Of a stretch of 64,000 nucleotides of DNA, positions 1 through 8,693 are shown in pieces. The DNA lies in NCBI RefSeq assembly GCF_012910905.1, contig NZ_WTVN01000029.1:1-64000 (forward strand). The letters are read 5' to 3'. This stretch comes from Aromatoleum toluvorans. Lineage in GTDB: Bacteria > Pseudomonadota > Gammaproteobacteria > Burkholderiales > Rhodocyclaceae. Each line of letters opens with the position of its first letter. The stretch's first letter is position 1. A program made the translations under genes and the position numbers. A model generated the notes under the pieces. That model had not been told where the DNA came from and searched no databases. It saw only the letters and a program-made list of their open reading frames with translations.

Positions 1-19
1 AGATGTGTATAAGAGCCAG
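1..19. other. Tn5/Nextera mosaic-end-like sequence at contig edge
   Basis: The first 19 bases match the 19-bp Tn5 mosaic end used in tagmentation libraries at 18 positions; the one difference is a C for A at base 16. This is most simply read as untrimmed library adapter at the end of an assembled contig. Nothing should be inferred about gene content left of this point. Confidence 0.75.
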
Positions 20-156
20 GTCTACAAGCATGGCGACACCGCGAAGGCCGGATGGTCCCGGTGCCGCTTCGGGAACCCATCCCGATCAGCGCGACGCGGC
101 CCACGGAGAGGCCGCGTTGATCATTGCAGGTGTCACAATCATGGAGGACCCCCAAC

Positions 157-732
157 ATGAGGAAGACTTTGACCGCGCTTGCCTTGGCGCTCGGGATCGC
201 TCCCGCGGTCCACGCGCAGGATCCGATGCACTTCGAGGCCCATCTCGTCGGAGGCGACCTTGCCGGCAACGTGATCGCAACGGCCGCGACCGGCGAGGCG
301 AAATTCGAAGTGATCCAGCACGCCACCGGCCAGGCCGTTAAATTCAAGCTCGAGGTGCTTGGCCTCAGGAACCTGTTCATGGCCCACATCCACGTCGCGG
401 CCGTCGGGCCGGTCGCCAACAATCAGCCGGTCGGGCCGATTGCGTTCTGGTTCGTGCCGACAGTCCCCGGTACGCCGGACAGTAACATTGCAGCCGTGCT
501 CGACGACCGCCTGAGCGACGGCTTCGTCATGACCAATGCCCAGATGGTCGGCCCGCTCGCCTTCGATCCGGGTAATCCGATGACCACCGGGATCGCCGGC
601 CTGATCAAGGCTATCAACGAAGGGCGGGCAACCGTCGTGGTGCATACCAGCGATCTCGACAACGCCAACACCCAGACGCCCGGACTCACTGGCGATTCGC
701 CGGCAGGCGAACTGCGCGGGTTGATCCAGTAA
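157..732 (+). CDS. secreted CHRD-domain protein
   Basis: A 191-aa protein. The start at 157 is chosen because GGAGGA lies just upstream and an N-terminal signal peptide follows (MRKTLTALALALG, cut after HAQ). The mature part from about residue 21 has the CHRD pattern: a beta-rich region with an AHIHVA segment near residue 80 and a C-terminal GELRG near the end. CHRD domains occur in secreted or periplasmic proteins of many bacteria; no enzymatic activity is established for them. The length fits a single CHRD domain. It is followed by a 370-base non-coding stretch and is not evidently in an operon. Export is confidently predicted; the biological role is unknown. Confidence 0.75.
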   Translation: MRKTLTALALALGIAPAVHAQDPMHFEAHLVGGDLAGNVIATAATGEAKFEVIQHATGQAVKFKLEVLGLRNLFMAHIHVAAVGPVANNQPVGPIAFWFVPTVPGTPDSNIAAVLDDRLSDGFVMTNAQMVGPLAFDPGNPMTTGIAGLIKAINEGRATVVVHTSDLDNANTQTPGLTGDSPAGELRGLIQ

Positions 733-1102
733 TCGGCCGCATCCTTGCGCCGGCAGTCGGCGGTCGGGTTTCGCCCCGGGACGCGGCTGCCGGCGCGCCG
801 CCACCGCGTGCGGAGGCAAGCATTTTCACCCGCTCCGCACGCCCTCGAACTCGCTCTCGCCATTGAAGGTCAATGCATCCCCATGAGGTTGGGGAGGCTT
901 CATCACGACCTTGAAATATCCCGGATTGGTATCGGTGCCAGCCTGGCCGACCGTTGTGCCGCCGCCGATCACAGCCCCACGTCTTCACGTCAGGCCCGGC
1001 TGCCACGGGGTTGAACGTTTTTGCCGAGTTTGCGGTCTTGACGTTTGCATCTCTCGCGACGTTGCCGGCGATCCTTCAGGCACACCTACTTCAGGAGCTC
1101 CG
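733..1102. other. intergenic region upstream of wrbA
   Basis: This 370-base stretch holds no convincing gene. It should contain the wrbA promoter, but I cannot see a good -35/-10 pair. An AGGAG ribosome binding site for wrbA lies near its right end (about 1093-1097). Confidence 0.5.
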
Positions 1103-1702
1103 ATGTCTAAAGTTCTCGTCCTCTACTACTCGACCTACGGTCATATCGAGAGCATGGCTCACGCCGTGGCCGAAGGCGCCCGTTCGACCGGCGCCACCGT
1201 CGACCTCAAGCGCGTCCCGGAAACCGTGCCGGAGGAAATCGCCCGGCCGGCTCATTTCAAGCTCGACCAGGCTGCCCCCGTCGCGACCGTTGCGGAACTG
1301 GAAAATTACGACGCGATCATCGTCGGATGCCCGACCCGCTTCGGCCGCATGCCCTCGCAGATGGCCAGCTTCCTCGACCAGGCGGGCGGGCTGTGGGCGC
1401 GCGGCGCACTCAACGGCAAGGTGGGCGGCGCATTCACATCGACGGCAACCCAGCACGGCGGCCAGGAGGTGACCCTCTTTTCGGTCATCACCAACCTGTT
1501 GCACTTCGGCATGGTCGTCGTCGGTTTGCCCTACAGCTATCAGGGGCAGATGACGCTCGACGAGATCGTCGGGGGCAGCCCCTACGGCGCCACGACGATT
1601 GCCGGCGGTCAGGGGCAGCGCCAGCCCAGCGCGAACGAACTGGATGGCGCCCGGTACCAGGGCAAGTTGGTCGCCCAGACGGCCAACAAACTGTTCGGCT
1701 GA
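1103..1702 (+). CDS. wrbA: NAD(P)H:quinone oxidoreductase, WrbA type
   Basis: A 199-aa flavodoxin-fold protein closely following the WrbA pattern. The N-terminus ([16 protein letters not shown]) is the FMN phosphate-binding loop. [13 protein letters not shown] and the segment around [11 protein letters not shown] (about residues 112-122) are the WrbA-specific FMN and active-site regions, and the C-terminal [10 protein letters not shown] is typical. WrbA proteins form tetramers that bind FMN and reduce quinones by two electrons using NAD(P)H, which avoids semiquinone formation. The start at 1103 has AGGAG seven bases upstream. It is transcribed alone. Its placement near a BenE-type aromatic-acid transporter is suggestive of quinone or aromatic stress, but a link is only inferred. 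Confidence 0.93.
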   Translation: MSKVLVLYYSTYGHIESMAHAVAEGARSTGATVDLKRVPETVPEEIARPAHFKLDQAAPVATVAELENYDAIIVGCPTRFGRMPSQMASFLDQAGGLWARGALNGKVGGAFTSTATQHGGQEVTLFSVITNLLHFGMVVVGLPYSYQGQMTLDEIVGGSPYGATTIAGGQGQRQPSANELDGARYQGKLVAQTANKLFG

Positions 1703-1795
1703 TATTCCTGCGCATTTTCCCGCCCGGTCGGCCCCTCGGGGCGGCCGGCCTGCGCGTCCGTATTGATCCGCTACACTCGGCGAAACGAGGGCGGG

Positions 1796-2425
1796 CTACG
1801 CGGTTGGAGGCGCGGCAAGTCCCGTGTAGCAGATGAGGTTGTGGCAGACGGCCGGCGCGTCGCTGCGGTTGCGATAGCCGTGCGGCCGGTCGGCCGGGAA
1901 GCGCACCGCGTCGCCTTCGTCGAGGGTGTGCCAGCGGCCGTCGACCAGCACCTCCATCGTGCCGCGGACGACGATCAGATGCTCCACGACGCCGGCAAGA
2001 TGCGGCTCCGAGTGCCGCTCGTACCCGGGCGCCAGCGTGAGTTCGAGCATCTCGAAGCCCAGGCGCGCGTCGTAGGGGAAGAGCGGTGCGACCCACATCG
2101 GGTCGCTCGCCGGGCGGTCGCGCAGGGCGGCAGCGGAGCGGAAAGCGGGTTTCTCGTGACGCATCGGCGGCTCGATGAAGGCCGACAGCGGGGTGTGGAA
2201 GCCGGATGCGATGCGCCATAGCGTCGCCACCGTCGGGCTCGACTCGGCGCGCTCGATCTGGCCGAGCATGGCCTTGCTGACGCCGGTCTCGCTCGCGGCG
2301 CGGTCGAGGCTCCAGCCGCGCTCGGCGCGCAAGCCGCGCAAGGTCGCGGCCAGATGATCGGCGAGTGCCGGCGTGACCGGCGGCGTGGACGTGGAGGGGG
2401 GCGGGGCGTTCTCTTTCCTGGACAT
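1796..2425 (-). CDS. XRE-family regulator with C-terminal cupin
   Basis: A 209-aa regulator of two domains. Residues about 23-77 form an XRE/Cro helix-turn-helix (LRGLRAERGWSLDRAA followed by SKAMLGQIERAESSPTVATL). Residues about 120-190 form a small cupin barrel (EHLIVVRGTMEVLVDGRW, then EGDAVRFPADRPHGYRN), usually the effector-sensing part. It is divergent from the BenE transporter at 2532, with 106 bases between the two starts that hold two perfect palindromes of the same core. This arrangement indicates a local regulator that probably controls both itself and the transporter. The ligand is unknown; an aromatic acid or an amino-acid derivative is plausible from the neighbour. Confidence 0.88.
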   Translation of the reverse strand: MSRKENAPPPSTSTPPVTPALADHLAATLRGLRAERGWSLDRAASETGVSKAMLGQIERAESSPTVATLWRIASGFHTPLSAFIEPPMRHEKPAFRSAAALRDRPASDPMWVAPLFPYDARLGFEMLELTLAPGYERHSEPHLAGVVEHLIVVRGTMEVLVDGRWHTLDEGDAVRFPADRPHGYRNRSDAPAVCHNLICYTGLAAPPTA

Positions 2426-2450
2426 GGATCGTGCTCGCCGTTGTCGGCTT

Positions 2451-2466
2451 GTGCGTTATAACGCAC
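2451..2466. promoter_or_regulatory. palindromic operator 1 (GTGCGTTATAACGCAC)
   Basis: A perfect 16-bp palindrome 26 bases upstream of the XRE-cupin start. It shares its core (GTGCGYTATARCGCAC) with a second palindrome 34 bp away, about three helical turns. The pair is the likely binding site for the divergent regulator. Confidence 0.75.
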
Positions 2467-2483
2467 GCTGCTAAGCTTTGCCT

Positions 2484-2501
2484 TGTGCGCTATAGCGCAC
2501 A
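2484..2501. promoter_or_regulatory. palindromic operator 2 (18 bp)
   Basis: A perfect 18-bp palindrome, TGTGCGCTATAGCGCACA, 31 bases upstream of benE. Only the two positions either side of the central TATA differ from operator 1, and they change together so that symmetry is kept. Occupancy here would cover the benE core promoter. Confidence 0.75.
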
Positions 2502-2531
2502 GATCTCCGATTAAACCAGAAAGGGCGAAGC

Positions 2532-3722
2532 ATGGGCAACCCACACGCCGCGTCGGGCATCGCCCGCCACTTCCCGCACGTCGCGGCCGGTTTCATTGCC
2601 GTGCTGGTCGGCTACACCAGCTCGGCCGCGATTGTCTTCCAGGCCGCCCACGCTGCCGGCGCAACGCCGTCGCAGCTAGCCTCCTGGCTTTGGGCGCTCG
2701 GGCTGGGCATGGCCGTCACCTGCATCGCGCTGTCCTTGCGCTACCGCACGCCGATCCTCACCGCGTGGTCGACGCCGGGGGCGGCGCTCCTCGCCACCGG
2801 CCTCGTCGGCGTGCCGATGAGCGAAGCGATCGGCGCCTTCCTGTTCGCTTCCGTGCTGATGGCGCTGCTCGGCTTCAGCGGCGGTTTCGAGCGCATCATG
2901 CGCCACGTACCGCCGTCGCTCTCCGCGGCGATGCTCGCCGGCATCCTGCTGCGCTTCGGCCTCGGCGCGTTTTCCGCGCTCGGCAACAACCTCGCGCTGG
3001 TCGGGACGATGATCGTCGTCTTCTTCGTCGCGCGCCGCTTGTGGCCGCGCTATGCCGTTCCGCTCGCTTTCCTCGCCGGCCTGGTCGTCGCCGCGGCGAG
3101 CGGCAGCATCGCCACCGGCGAGATCCGCTGGCAGCTCTCGGCGCCCGAGCTCATGATGCCCAGCTTCTCTCCCGCGACGCTGATCGGGGTCGGCCTGCCG
3201 CTCTTCGTCGTCACGCTCGCCACGCAGAACGTGCCCGGCCTCGCGGTGCTGCGCGCCAACGGCTACGCGACGCCGGCCTCGCCATTGCTCGGCTGGACCG
3301 GCATCACCGGCGTCGTGCTGGCGCCGTTCGGCGGCTTCTCGTTCAACCTCGCCGCGATCACCGCCGCGATCTGCATGAGCCGCGACGCCGACCCCGACCC
3401 GGCCAGGCGTTACCTCGCGTCGGTGTGGGCCGGCGGCTTCTACCTGCTCACCGGCATCGGCGGGGCGACGGTGGCAAGCCTCCTGACCGCCTTCCCGCAG
3501 GCCCTGGTCGTCGCCATCGCCGGCCTCGCGCTGATCGGCACCATCGCCGGCAGCCTGACCACGGCGCTGGCCCATGAAGAAGAACGCGATGCGGCCGTGG
3601 TCACCTTCCTCGTCACGGCCTCCGGGCTCACGCTGTTTGGCGTCGGCAGCGCGTTCTGGGGGCTGGTGTTCGGCTATGTCGTCAGCCATGCGCTGCGGCG
3701 CCCACAAAGGGGGGCGGCCTGA
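2532..3722 (+). CDS. benE: BenE-family benzoate/H+ symporter
   Basis: A 396-aa polytopic inner-membrane protein with about 11-12 hydrophobic segments, the usual BenE/YdcO size. The N-terminus (HVAAGFIAVLVGYTSSAAIV) and the STPGAALLATG segment near residue 80 are characteristic, as is the APFGGFSFNLAAITAAICM region near residue 265. BenE proteins are proposed proton symporters for benzoate or related aromatic acids. A GAAAGGGCG ribosome site precedes the start. It is divergent from the XRE-cupin regulator with paired palindromes between, which suggests inducible expression. No benzoate catabolic genes are seen in this window, so the substrate is assigned by family only. Confidence 0.88.
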   Translation: MGNPHAASGIARHFPHVAAGFIAVLVGYTSSAAIVFQAAHAAGATPSQLASWLWALGLGMAVTCIALSLRYRTPILTAWSTPGAALLATGLVGVPMSEAIGAFLFASVLMALLGFSGGFERIMRHVPPSLSAAMLAGILLRFGLGAFSALGNNLALVGTMIVVFFVARRLWPRYAVPLAFLAGLVVAAASGSIATGEIRWQLSAPELMMPSFSPATLIGVGLPLFVVTLATQNVPGLAVLRANGYATPASPLLGWTGITGVVLAPFGGFSFNLAAITAAICMSRDADPDPARRYLASVWAGGFYLLTGIGGATVASLLTAFPQALVVAIAGLALIGTIAGSLTTALAHEEERDAAVVTFLVTASGLTLFGVGSAFWGLVFGYVVSHALRRPQRGAA

Positions 3723-3750
3723 GCCCCTTCCAATGACGACGGCGCTTTGA

Positions 3751-3900
3751 ACCGGAATTCCTGAATGCCATCCTGAAGGTGCCGCCGACCTGGGCATCCA
3801 GGCGGTCGACCTTGCAGGTGAAGCCGTTTGGCGGCAGCCATCGGGCGAGGGCCCCCGCATCGAGGAAGGCACGGTAGATTTTCTCGGGTTTCGCGCGCAT
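3751..3900 (-). pseudogene. truncated AHSA1/SRPBCC-domain gene
   Basis: The first ~48 codons read as the start of an AHSA1-type SRPBCC protein (KPEKIYRAFLDAGALARWLP, then FTCKVDRLDAQVGGTFRMAF), preceded by an AAGGAGA ribosome site. After FRNSG similarity stops and the frame runs on through unrelated sequence into the 3' end of benE. Full family members are about 140-160 aa, so roughly two thirds is missing. This is a 3'-truncated remnant, probably made by the rearrangement that joined it to benE. Confidence 0.7.
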
Positions 3901-4252
3901 GGTCTCTCCTTGCGTTGGGGGAAGGATGCGCCGCTGTGGTCGCCGTTTTTTTTACCTTAGTCGATCAGGTCCGGCCGCCCGGTCGGCAATCGCAAGAAAT
4001 TGTTGGCCGTCGGACATCCCTTCCCGCTGTCTTCGCGGGACGAGTTGAGAAACGGGCGGCCGCTATTGGGATAACCAGTCAAGCGGGGGCTTCCGGCCAA
4101 TTCCGGTCGGTCATCCCTGCCACGGACCGGTCATTCGGACGTCTGCTCCGCACTCGACACCTGCTAGACGGCGACCCCGGGGACGCAAATCGCAGGTGGA
4201 TACACCCTCCGCCGAAGGGCGGCCGTACTGGGCCGCGCCGCGGATGGGCGTG
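3901..4252. other. intergenic region, no gene recognised
   Basis: A 352-base stretch between the AHSA1 remnant and the stress protein. I see no coding pattern, no RNA gene and no clear terminator. It lies between two minus-strand genes, so a promoter for the remnant could lie at its left end. Confidence 0.5.
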
Positions 4253-5152
4253 TCAGCCGCGGACGATCAGCAGATCGCAGGGCACCCGATGCATGATCTC
4301 GTCGGCGGTGTCGCCCAGCAGCCGGTTCAGGCCGTAGCTGCCCCGCGAGCCGATGACGATGAGATCGGCCCGGACCTCCCGGGCATGGTCGGCCACCCCG
4401 TGGGCGACGGACTCGGTGGTGATCGCCACCTGCCGGGCCAGATCGGGGTGCCTCAACCCGACGGCGAGCCGGGCCAGGGCCTCGGTTCGGAGGTCCTGCT
4501 GGAACTGCTGGGGGTCCAGGTTCTCGGGGGTGATGGTGGTCTCGTTCTCCCGGTCCTCGGGAAAGTGGGCCATCACGTTGAGCAGGGTGAGCCGGGCGCG
4601 GAAGGCGTCGGCGAGCCCCGCGGCCCGCTCCACCGCGGCCCGGCCGTGGTCGGTGAGATCGGTGGCGGCGACGATGTGGGTGTAATCCCGGGGCGGATGG
4701 GCGTCGTTGTAGGCATCGGAGCGCACCACCAGGATGTCCCGCCGGGCCTGATGGAGGACGCGGTCGCTGTTGGTGCCCAGCAGGGCCCGCAGCTGTCCAT
4801 GGACGAAGGAGCCGATCACCACCAGGTCGGCATCGGTCTCGTCGGCGATGTCCACCAAGGCGGTCCAGGGCCGATCATCCACCAGGCGCAGCCCCCGGAT
4901 GCGCGGCTGGCCGGCCTGCAGGGCCTCCAGCTCGCTGCGGGTCCGCTCCACGACCGCCGCCCGGGCCGTGTCAGGGGAGAGGGGAGAAGGTTTCAGGGCA
5001 TGGACCATGGTCACGCTGCCGTTGGTCCGCTCCGCGACGTTCACGGCCCTGCGCAGGGCCGGATGGGCGGCGACCTCGATGGCCACGGCGACGACGATCC
5101 GTTGGTATCCCTCGGTCTTGGACATGATCGGCCCCCCCCCCGCGATAATCAT
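4253..5152 (-). CDS. tandem universal stress protein (two UspA domains)
   Basis: A 299-aa cytoplasmic protein made of two UspA domains (about residues 15-150 and 155-299). Each has the VVIGS or VIGS strand followed by a nucleotide-loop region; the second reads VIGSRGSYGLNRLLGDTADE, close to the ATP-binding G-2X-G-9X-G(S/T) motif but with GD in place of GS. Two-domain USPs bind ATP or AMP and are linked to anaerobiosis, stasis and respiratory stress. The start at 5152 has AAGGAG eight bases upstream. Codons 4-7 contain ten consecutive G, and a second in-frame ATG follows at 5125, so slippage could shift expression. It is divergent from the nuo operon. Confidence 0.85.
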   Translation of the reverse strand: MIIAGGGPIMSKTEGYQRIVVAVAIEVAAHPALRRAVNVAERTNGSVTMVHALKPSPLSPDTARAAVVERTRSELEALQAGQPRIRGLRLVDDRPWTALVDIADETDADLVVIGSFVHGQLRALLGTNSDRVLHQARRDILVVRSDAYNDAHPPRDYTHIVAATDLTDHGRAAVERAAGLADAFRARLTLLNVMAHFPEDRENETTITPENLDPQQFQQDLRTEALARLAVGLRHPDLARQVAITTESVAHGVADHAREVRADLIVIGSRGSYGLNRLLGDTADEIMHRVPCDLLIVRG

Positions 5153-5222
5153 TACTTTGGCTCCTTGCGCGGCGGTTAAGTTCCCCCCTGAGCAGTTTTC
5201 CCGGGGTTGCCCTGGATGTTCC

Positions 5223-5250
5223 TGGAAAGTGGCGTTGGATTTCCTATCCT
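5223..5250 (+). promoter_or_regulatory. 28-bp repeat, copy 1: putative nuo promoter
   Basis: This 28-base segment recurs at 22155-22182 with one difference (G for A at the 12th base). It can be read as TGGAAA (-35 like), a 16-bp spacer and TATCCT (-10 like), filling exactly 28 bp. The spacer adds a dyad, GGAAA-N11-TTTCC. It lies 270 bases upstream of nuoA. The 270-base leader 5251-5520 holds no gene that I recognise. Confidence 0.55.
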
Positions 5251-5520
5251 CAGGAACATAATCATAGGTCTATGGTCAATACAAACCTATGGTCGCTACT
5301 CGCAGTCGATGCAGTTGTTAATTCGTACTTTCGAGCGTGGAAGGAGAGTTTTCACAGCAACTTGCCGGGCACTGGATTACTGCGGTTGGTTTGAACACCG
5401 GGAACCTTCTCACAAGCGCGGCCGATGCGGTTCGCAGGCTCACCACATCCTGCATGCTGCGGGTTCTTTGGACGAATCACTGGAGCAGATCAATAGTCTG
5501 AACGATCAGGGTGAGAGTAG

Positions 5521-5883
5521 ATGTTACTGGACTATTTCCCTGTTTTTCTGATGGCCGGGGTGGTTACCCTGGTGGGGCTATTTATCCTGAAAATATCGTC
5601 GCTCCTTCGACCCGCCAACCCCTATCCTGCAAAAAGACAGCCCTATGAGTGTGGCGTCGATCCGGTTGGCGATGCCTCGGTGGGGCAAGTCAAGATCCAC
5701 TATTTTGTCATTGCCATTGTCTTTATTATTTTCGATGTCGAGACGCTGTACTTGTTTCCCTGGGCCGTGGTGCTGACGGATATCGGCCTGTTCGGTTATA
5801 TCGAAATGTTTGTCTTTATCTTTCTGCTTTTGGTTGGCTTTATCTATGCGTGGGCGACGGGGGCATTGGAATGGCAAATCTAG
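5521..5883 (+). CDS. nuoA: NADH-quinone oxidoreductase subunit A
   Basis: A 120-aa membrane subunit with three transmembrane helices at about residues 5-25, 62-84 and 90-112. The loop after helix 1 holds the family signature PYECGVDP; its conserved cysteine lies near the quinone chamber. The segment [19 protein letters not shown] is the classic NuoA helix 2 with the FDVE acidic pair. NuoA joins the peripheral arm to the membrane arm and sits beside NuoH and NuoJ. First gene of the operon; the next gene overlaps its end by 13 bases, indicating translational coupling. Confidence 0.96.
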   Translation: MLLDYFPVFLMAGVVTLVGLFILKISSLLRPANPYPAKRQPYECGVDPVGDASVGQVKIHYFVIAIVFIIFDVETLYLFPWAVVLTDIGLFGYIEMFVFIFLLLVGFIYAWATGALEWQI

Positions 5884-6380
5884 AGAACCGTTTTTCCAAT
5901 AATGTCTTTTTCGGCTCCGTTGATTCCGTCATTAACTGGAGCCGTAGTTCGGCGCTGTGGCCCGAGACTTTCGGAATTGCCTGCTGCGCCATCGAGATGA
6001 TCTCGGCCGGCTGTGCACGTTATGACCTGGACCGCCTCGGCGTAGTGTTTCGTCCTTCGCCCCGGCAATCCGACCTGATGATCATCGCCGGCACCGTGAC
6101 CAAGAAATTCGCCCCGATCGTCCGCTTGCTCTATGACCAGATGACCGAACCCCGTTGGGTCATTGCCATGGGTACCTGTGCCATCTCGGGTGGTGTCTAT
6201 AACACCTATGCGGTGGTCCAGGGGTCAGAGCGCATCGTGCCGGTGGATGTCCACGTCCCGGGTTGCCCCCCCCGGCCGGATGCACTGATTCATGGCATCT
6301 TGATGCTGCAGGAGAAGATCAAGAAGCAACATGTACTACGCAGAAAAGACCCGCAAGAAACAGGGAAGGTATCGCCATGA
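5871..6380 (+). CDS. nuoB: NADH-quinone oxidoreductase subunit B
   Basis: A 169-aa peripheral-arm subunit that binds the terminal cluster N2. The four ligands are visible as the tandem Cys38-Cys39 (GIACCAIEM), Cys103 (MGTCAISGG) and Cys132 (VPGCPPRP). N2 passes electrons to quinone in the NuoB/NuoD cleft. The start at 5871 lies inside the end of nuoA and was chosen because conserved sequence begins there; a longer upstream frame has no similarity. The stop overlaps the nuoC start as ATGA. Confidence 0.97.
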   Translation: MANLENRFSNNVFFGSVDSVINWSRSSALWPETFGIACCAIEMISAGCARYDLDRLGVVFRPSPRQSDLMIIAGTVTKKFAPIVRLLYDQMTEPRWVIAMGTCAISGGVYNTYAVVQGSERIVPVDVHVPGCPPRPDALIHGILMLQEKIKKQHVLRRKDPQETGKVSP

Positions 6381-6889
6381 GCAACCAGCCGCTGCTCGAA
6401 CTGCTTCAACGGGAGTCGATACAGCAGCGCTGCGAGTCGGTGTATGAAACCTTCGGGATGCTTACTTTGACGGTAAGCAAGGAGAACCTGCTGGCCCTCT
6501 GCCGCTTGCTGAAACACGATAGTGCCCTGCAGTTTAATTTCCTCTCCGATATCTGCGGCGTCGATCATTATCCCCAAACCCCGCGCTTCGAGACGGTCTA
6601 TCACCTCTATTCGATACCGTTCAAATACCGGTTGCGGATCAAATGCCGCCTTGAGCTGGATGAGTCGCCCCCGTCGGTGGTGCCGGTGTGGCAGACCGCC
6701 AACTGGCATGAGCGGGAAGCCTATGACATGTACGGGATTGTGTTTGTCGGGCACCCGGATCTACGACGTATTTATATGTGGGAAGGCTATGACGGATACC
6801 CGATGAGAAAGGACTATCCATTGCGTGGCTACGCTGACCACTACAACCCGTTTGGCGAGGCGCGTAGCCAAGGAGCAGAAGGGGCGTGA
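6377..6889 (+). CDS. nuoC: NADH-quinone oxidoreductase subunit C
   Basis: A 170-aa 30-kDa-type subunit, separate from NuoD (in E. coli the two are fused). It contains the conserved segment [20 protein letters not shown] followed by [20 protein letters not shown], the 30-kDa signature. It has no cofactor; it packs against NuoD and NuoB in the connecting module. ATGA overlap with nuoB. A ten-base gap separates it from the nuoD start. Confidence 0.95.
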   Translation: MSNQPLLELLQRESIQQRCESVYETFGMLTLTVSKENLLALCRLLKHDSALQFNFLSDICGVDHYPQTPRFETVYHLYSIPFKYRLRIKCRLELDESPPSVVPVWQTANWHEREAYDMYGIVFVGHPDLRRIYMWEGYDGYPMRKDYPLRGYADHYNPFGEARSQGAEGA

Positions 6890-6899
6890 CGGTGGCCTT

Positions 6900-8114
6900 A
6901 TGACCGACATCAATCTGTTAGGCACGAACGAAGCAGGTCAGAAACTGACCAAGGAGCTATTGCTCAACCTCGGGCCGCAACACCCGAGCACGCATGGCGT
7001 CCTGCGCGTCATGCTGGAGTTGGACGGGGAAGAGATTCGCGGGGTGGATACCGTCATCGGCTACCTGCATCGCGGCACTGAAAAGCTCGCCGAAAACTTT
7101 ACCTATACCCAGATCATTCCCCTGACCGACCGGCTGGACTATCTCTGTGCGCCCTCGAATAACCTGGCCTATGTATTGGCAGTGGAGCGCCTGCTGGAGA
7201 TCAAGGCCCCCGAGCGTGCCCAGTATATTCGCGTCATGATGGCCGAGATGGCCCGTATCTCCGGCCATCTGCTGATCAGCGGCGCGCTGCCGCTGGATCT
7301 GGGGGCCATGACCACCTTGCTCTATGTGATGCGCGAACGCGAGATGATCATGGATCTGATGGAGATGATCACCGGTGCGCGCATGCACACCTCATTCTGT
7401 CGGGTCGGCGGGGTGCGCGAGGATCTGCCTGATGGATTCGAGCCGCGTTGCCGCGAGTTCTGTCATGTGATGAAGCAGCGCGTTGACGATTACGAGCGCC
7501 TGATTACAGAAAATCGTATCTTCCTCAAACGCACCCGGGATATAGGCAAGATCAGTGGCGAACAAGCCATCGATTGGGGCTTGAGCGGGCCCTGCCTGCG
7601 TGCCTCGGGGGTTAGCTGGGATATGCGGCGCGATAACCCCTATGAGATCTATGACCGGCTCTCGTTCGAGGTGATCGTGCGTGAAAACGGTGACTGCTAC
7701 GACCGTTGGAAGTGCCGCATGGATGAGATGCGCGAGAGTGTAAAACTGATCGAGCAGTGCCTGGATCAGATGCCACAGGGGCCAGTGGCCGTGGCGATGC
7801 CCGATATTGCCTTTCCGCTCAACAAGATCACGGTGAAGTCGTCGATGGAAGCGATGATTCATCACTTCGAAGTCTCCGCCTATGGTTTCCCGGTGCCCAA
7901 GGGCGAGGCCTATGTCAGCATCGAAGCGCCGAAGGGAGAGTTGGGCTTTTACATCATCAGCGACGGTAGCCCCAAGCCTTTACGGATGAAGGTCAGAGCC
8001 CCTTCGTTCGTCAATCTGCAGGCGCTTGCCGTGCTGGCCAGGGGGTGTTACCTGGCCGACGTGATTGCCATTATCGGCAGCCTGGACCCGGTGATTGCCG
8101 AGGTCGACAAGTAA
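6900..8114 (+). CDS. nuoD: NADH-quinone oxidoreductase subunit D
   Basis: A 404-aa 49-kDa-type subunit that forms the quinone-reduction site with NuoB. GPQHPSTHGVLR (about residues 25-36) is the loop carrying the quinone-binding histidine, and LHRGTEKL (Arg58) is the conserved segment next to N2. The C-terminal LDPVIAEVDK is where NiFe hydrogenases carry DPCxxC, here without cysteines as expected. I believe the HRGTEK arginine corresponds to the residue dimethylated by NDUFAF7 in mitochondria; a MidA/NDUFAF7 homologue closes this locus. The start at 6900 was preferred to one at 6825 because similarity begins at about residue 15. Confidence 0.96.
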   Translation: MTDINLLGTNEAGQKLTKELLLNLGPQHPSTHGVLRVMLELDGEEIRGVDTVIGYLHRGTEKLAENFTYTQIIPLTDRLDYLCAPSNNLAYVLAVERLLEIKAPERAQYIRVMMAEMARISGHLLISGALPLDLGAMTTLLYVMREREMIMDLMEMITGARMHTSFCRVGGVREDLPDGFEPRCREFCHVMKQRVDDYERLITENRIFLKRTRDIGKISGEQAIDWGLSGPCLRASGVSWDMRRDNPYEIYDRLSFEVIVRENGDCYDRWKCRMDEMRESVKLIEQCLDQMPQGPVAVAMPDIAFPLNKITVKSSMEAMIHHFEVSAYGFPVPKGEAYVSIEAPKGELGFYIISDGSPKPLRMKVRAPSFVNLQALAVLARGCYLADVIAIIGSLDPVIAEVDK

Positions 8115-8157
8115 TTCCGACGAACCTGTGGGCTGCGCAATTCACGAGAAAAAAGTG

Positions 8158-8664
8158 ATGAAGGACCAGACCTTGAAGCAGCAGATCACCGAGATGGCCA
8201 CACGCTATCCGGCCAGCCGGTCAGCGGTGATGCCGGCCCTGCATCTGGCCCAGGCCCACTATGGTTATCTAACGCAGGATGCCATGGCCGAGGTGGCCGA
8301 GTATCTGCACCTGCCGCGGGTGACGGTGCTGGAAATCGCCACCTTTTACAGTCTGTTTCACACCCGGCGGGTGGGCAAATACCATCTGCAACTCTGTACC
8401 AATCTCAGCTGCATGTTGTTGGGCGCAGAGCGGCTGCAGCGGCAGCTGGAACAGCAGCTGGATATCCGTTGTGGCGAGACCACCGCCGACGGACGGTTTA
8501 CCCTGACCGCGGTGGAGTGCCTGGGGGCCTGTGAAATGGCGCCGGTAATGCAACTCAACGATGATTACTGCGGTCATCTGAATGAGCAGCGCCTGGCAGA
8601 GATGCTGCAAACACTACAAGAGGAACCAAACAGCAACCCGGAAAATGGACCACCGAGCAGTTGA
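8158..8664 (+). CDS. nuoE: NADH-quinone oxidoreductase subunit E
   Basis: A 168-aa 24-kDa-type subunit with a thioredoxin-like [2Fe-2S] domain. The ligands of N1a are Cys80 and Cys85 (LCTNLSC) and Cys121 and Cys125 (ECLGACEMAP). The N-terminal helical bundle (YPASRSAVMPALHLAQ) is typical. NuoE pairs with NuoF in the NADH-oxidising module. Its last bases overlap an upstream TTG that could start nuoF, but a better nuoF start follows. Confidence 0.96.
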   Translation: MKDQTLKQQITEMATRYPASRSAVMPALHLAQAHYGYLTQDAMAEVAEYLHLPRVTVLEIATFYSLFHTRRVGKYHLQLCTNLSCMLLGAERLQRQLEQQLDIRCGETTADGRFTLTAVECLGACEMAPVMQLNDDYCGHLNEQRLAEMLQTLQEEPNSNPENGPPSS

Positions 8665-8693
8665 TCAAACAGTCTGCCAATGGAGAGCCCGAG

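Noticed and set aside
5251-5520. A leader gene upstream of nuoA (frame 5207-5551)
   Set aside because: The product has no recognisable pattern and its start precedes the likely promoter; it overlaps nuoA out of frame.
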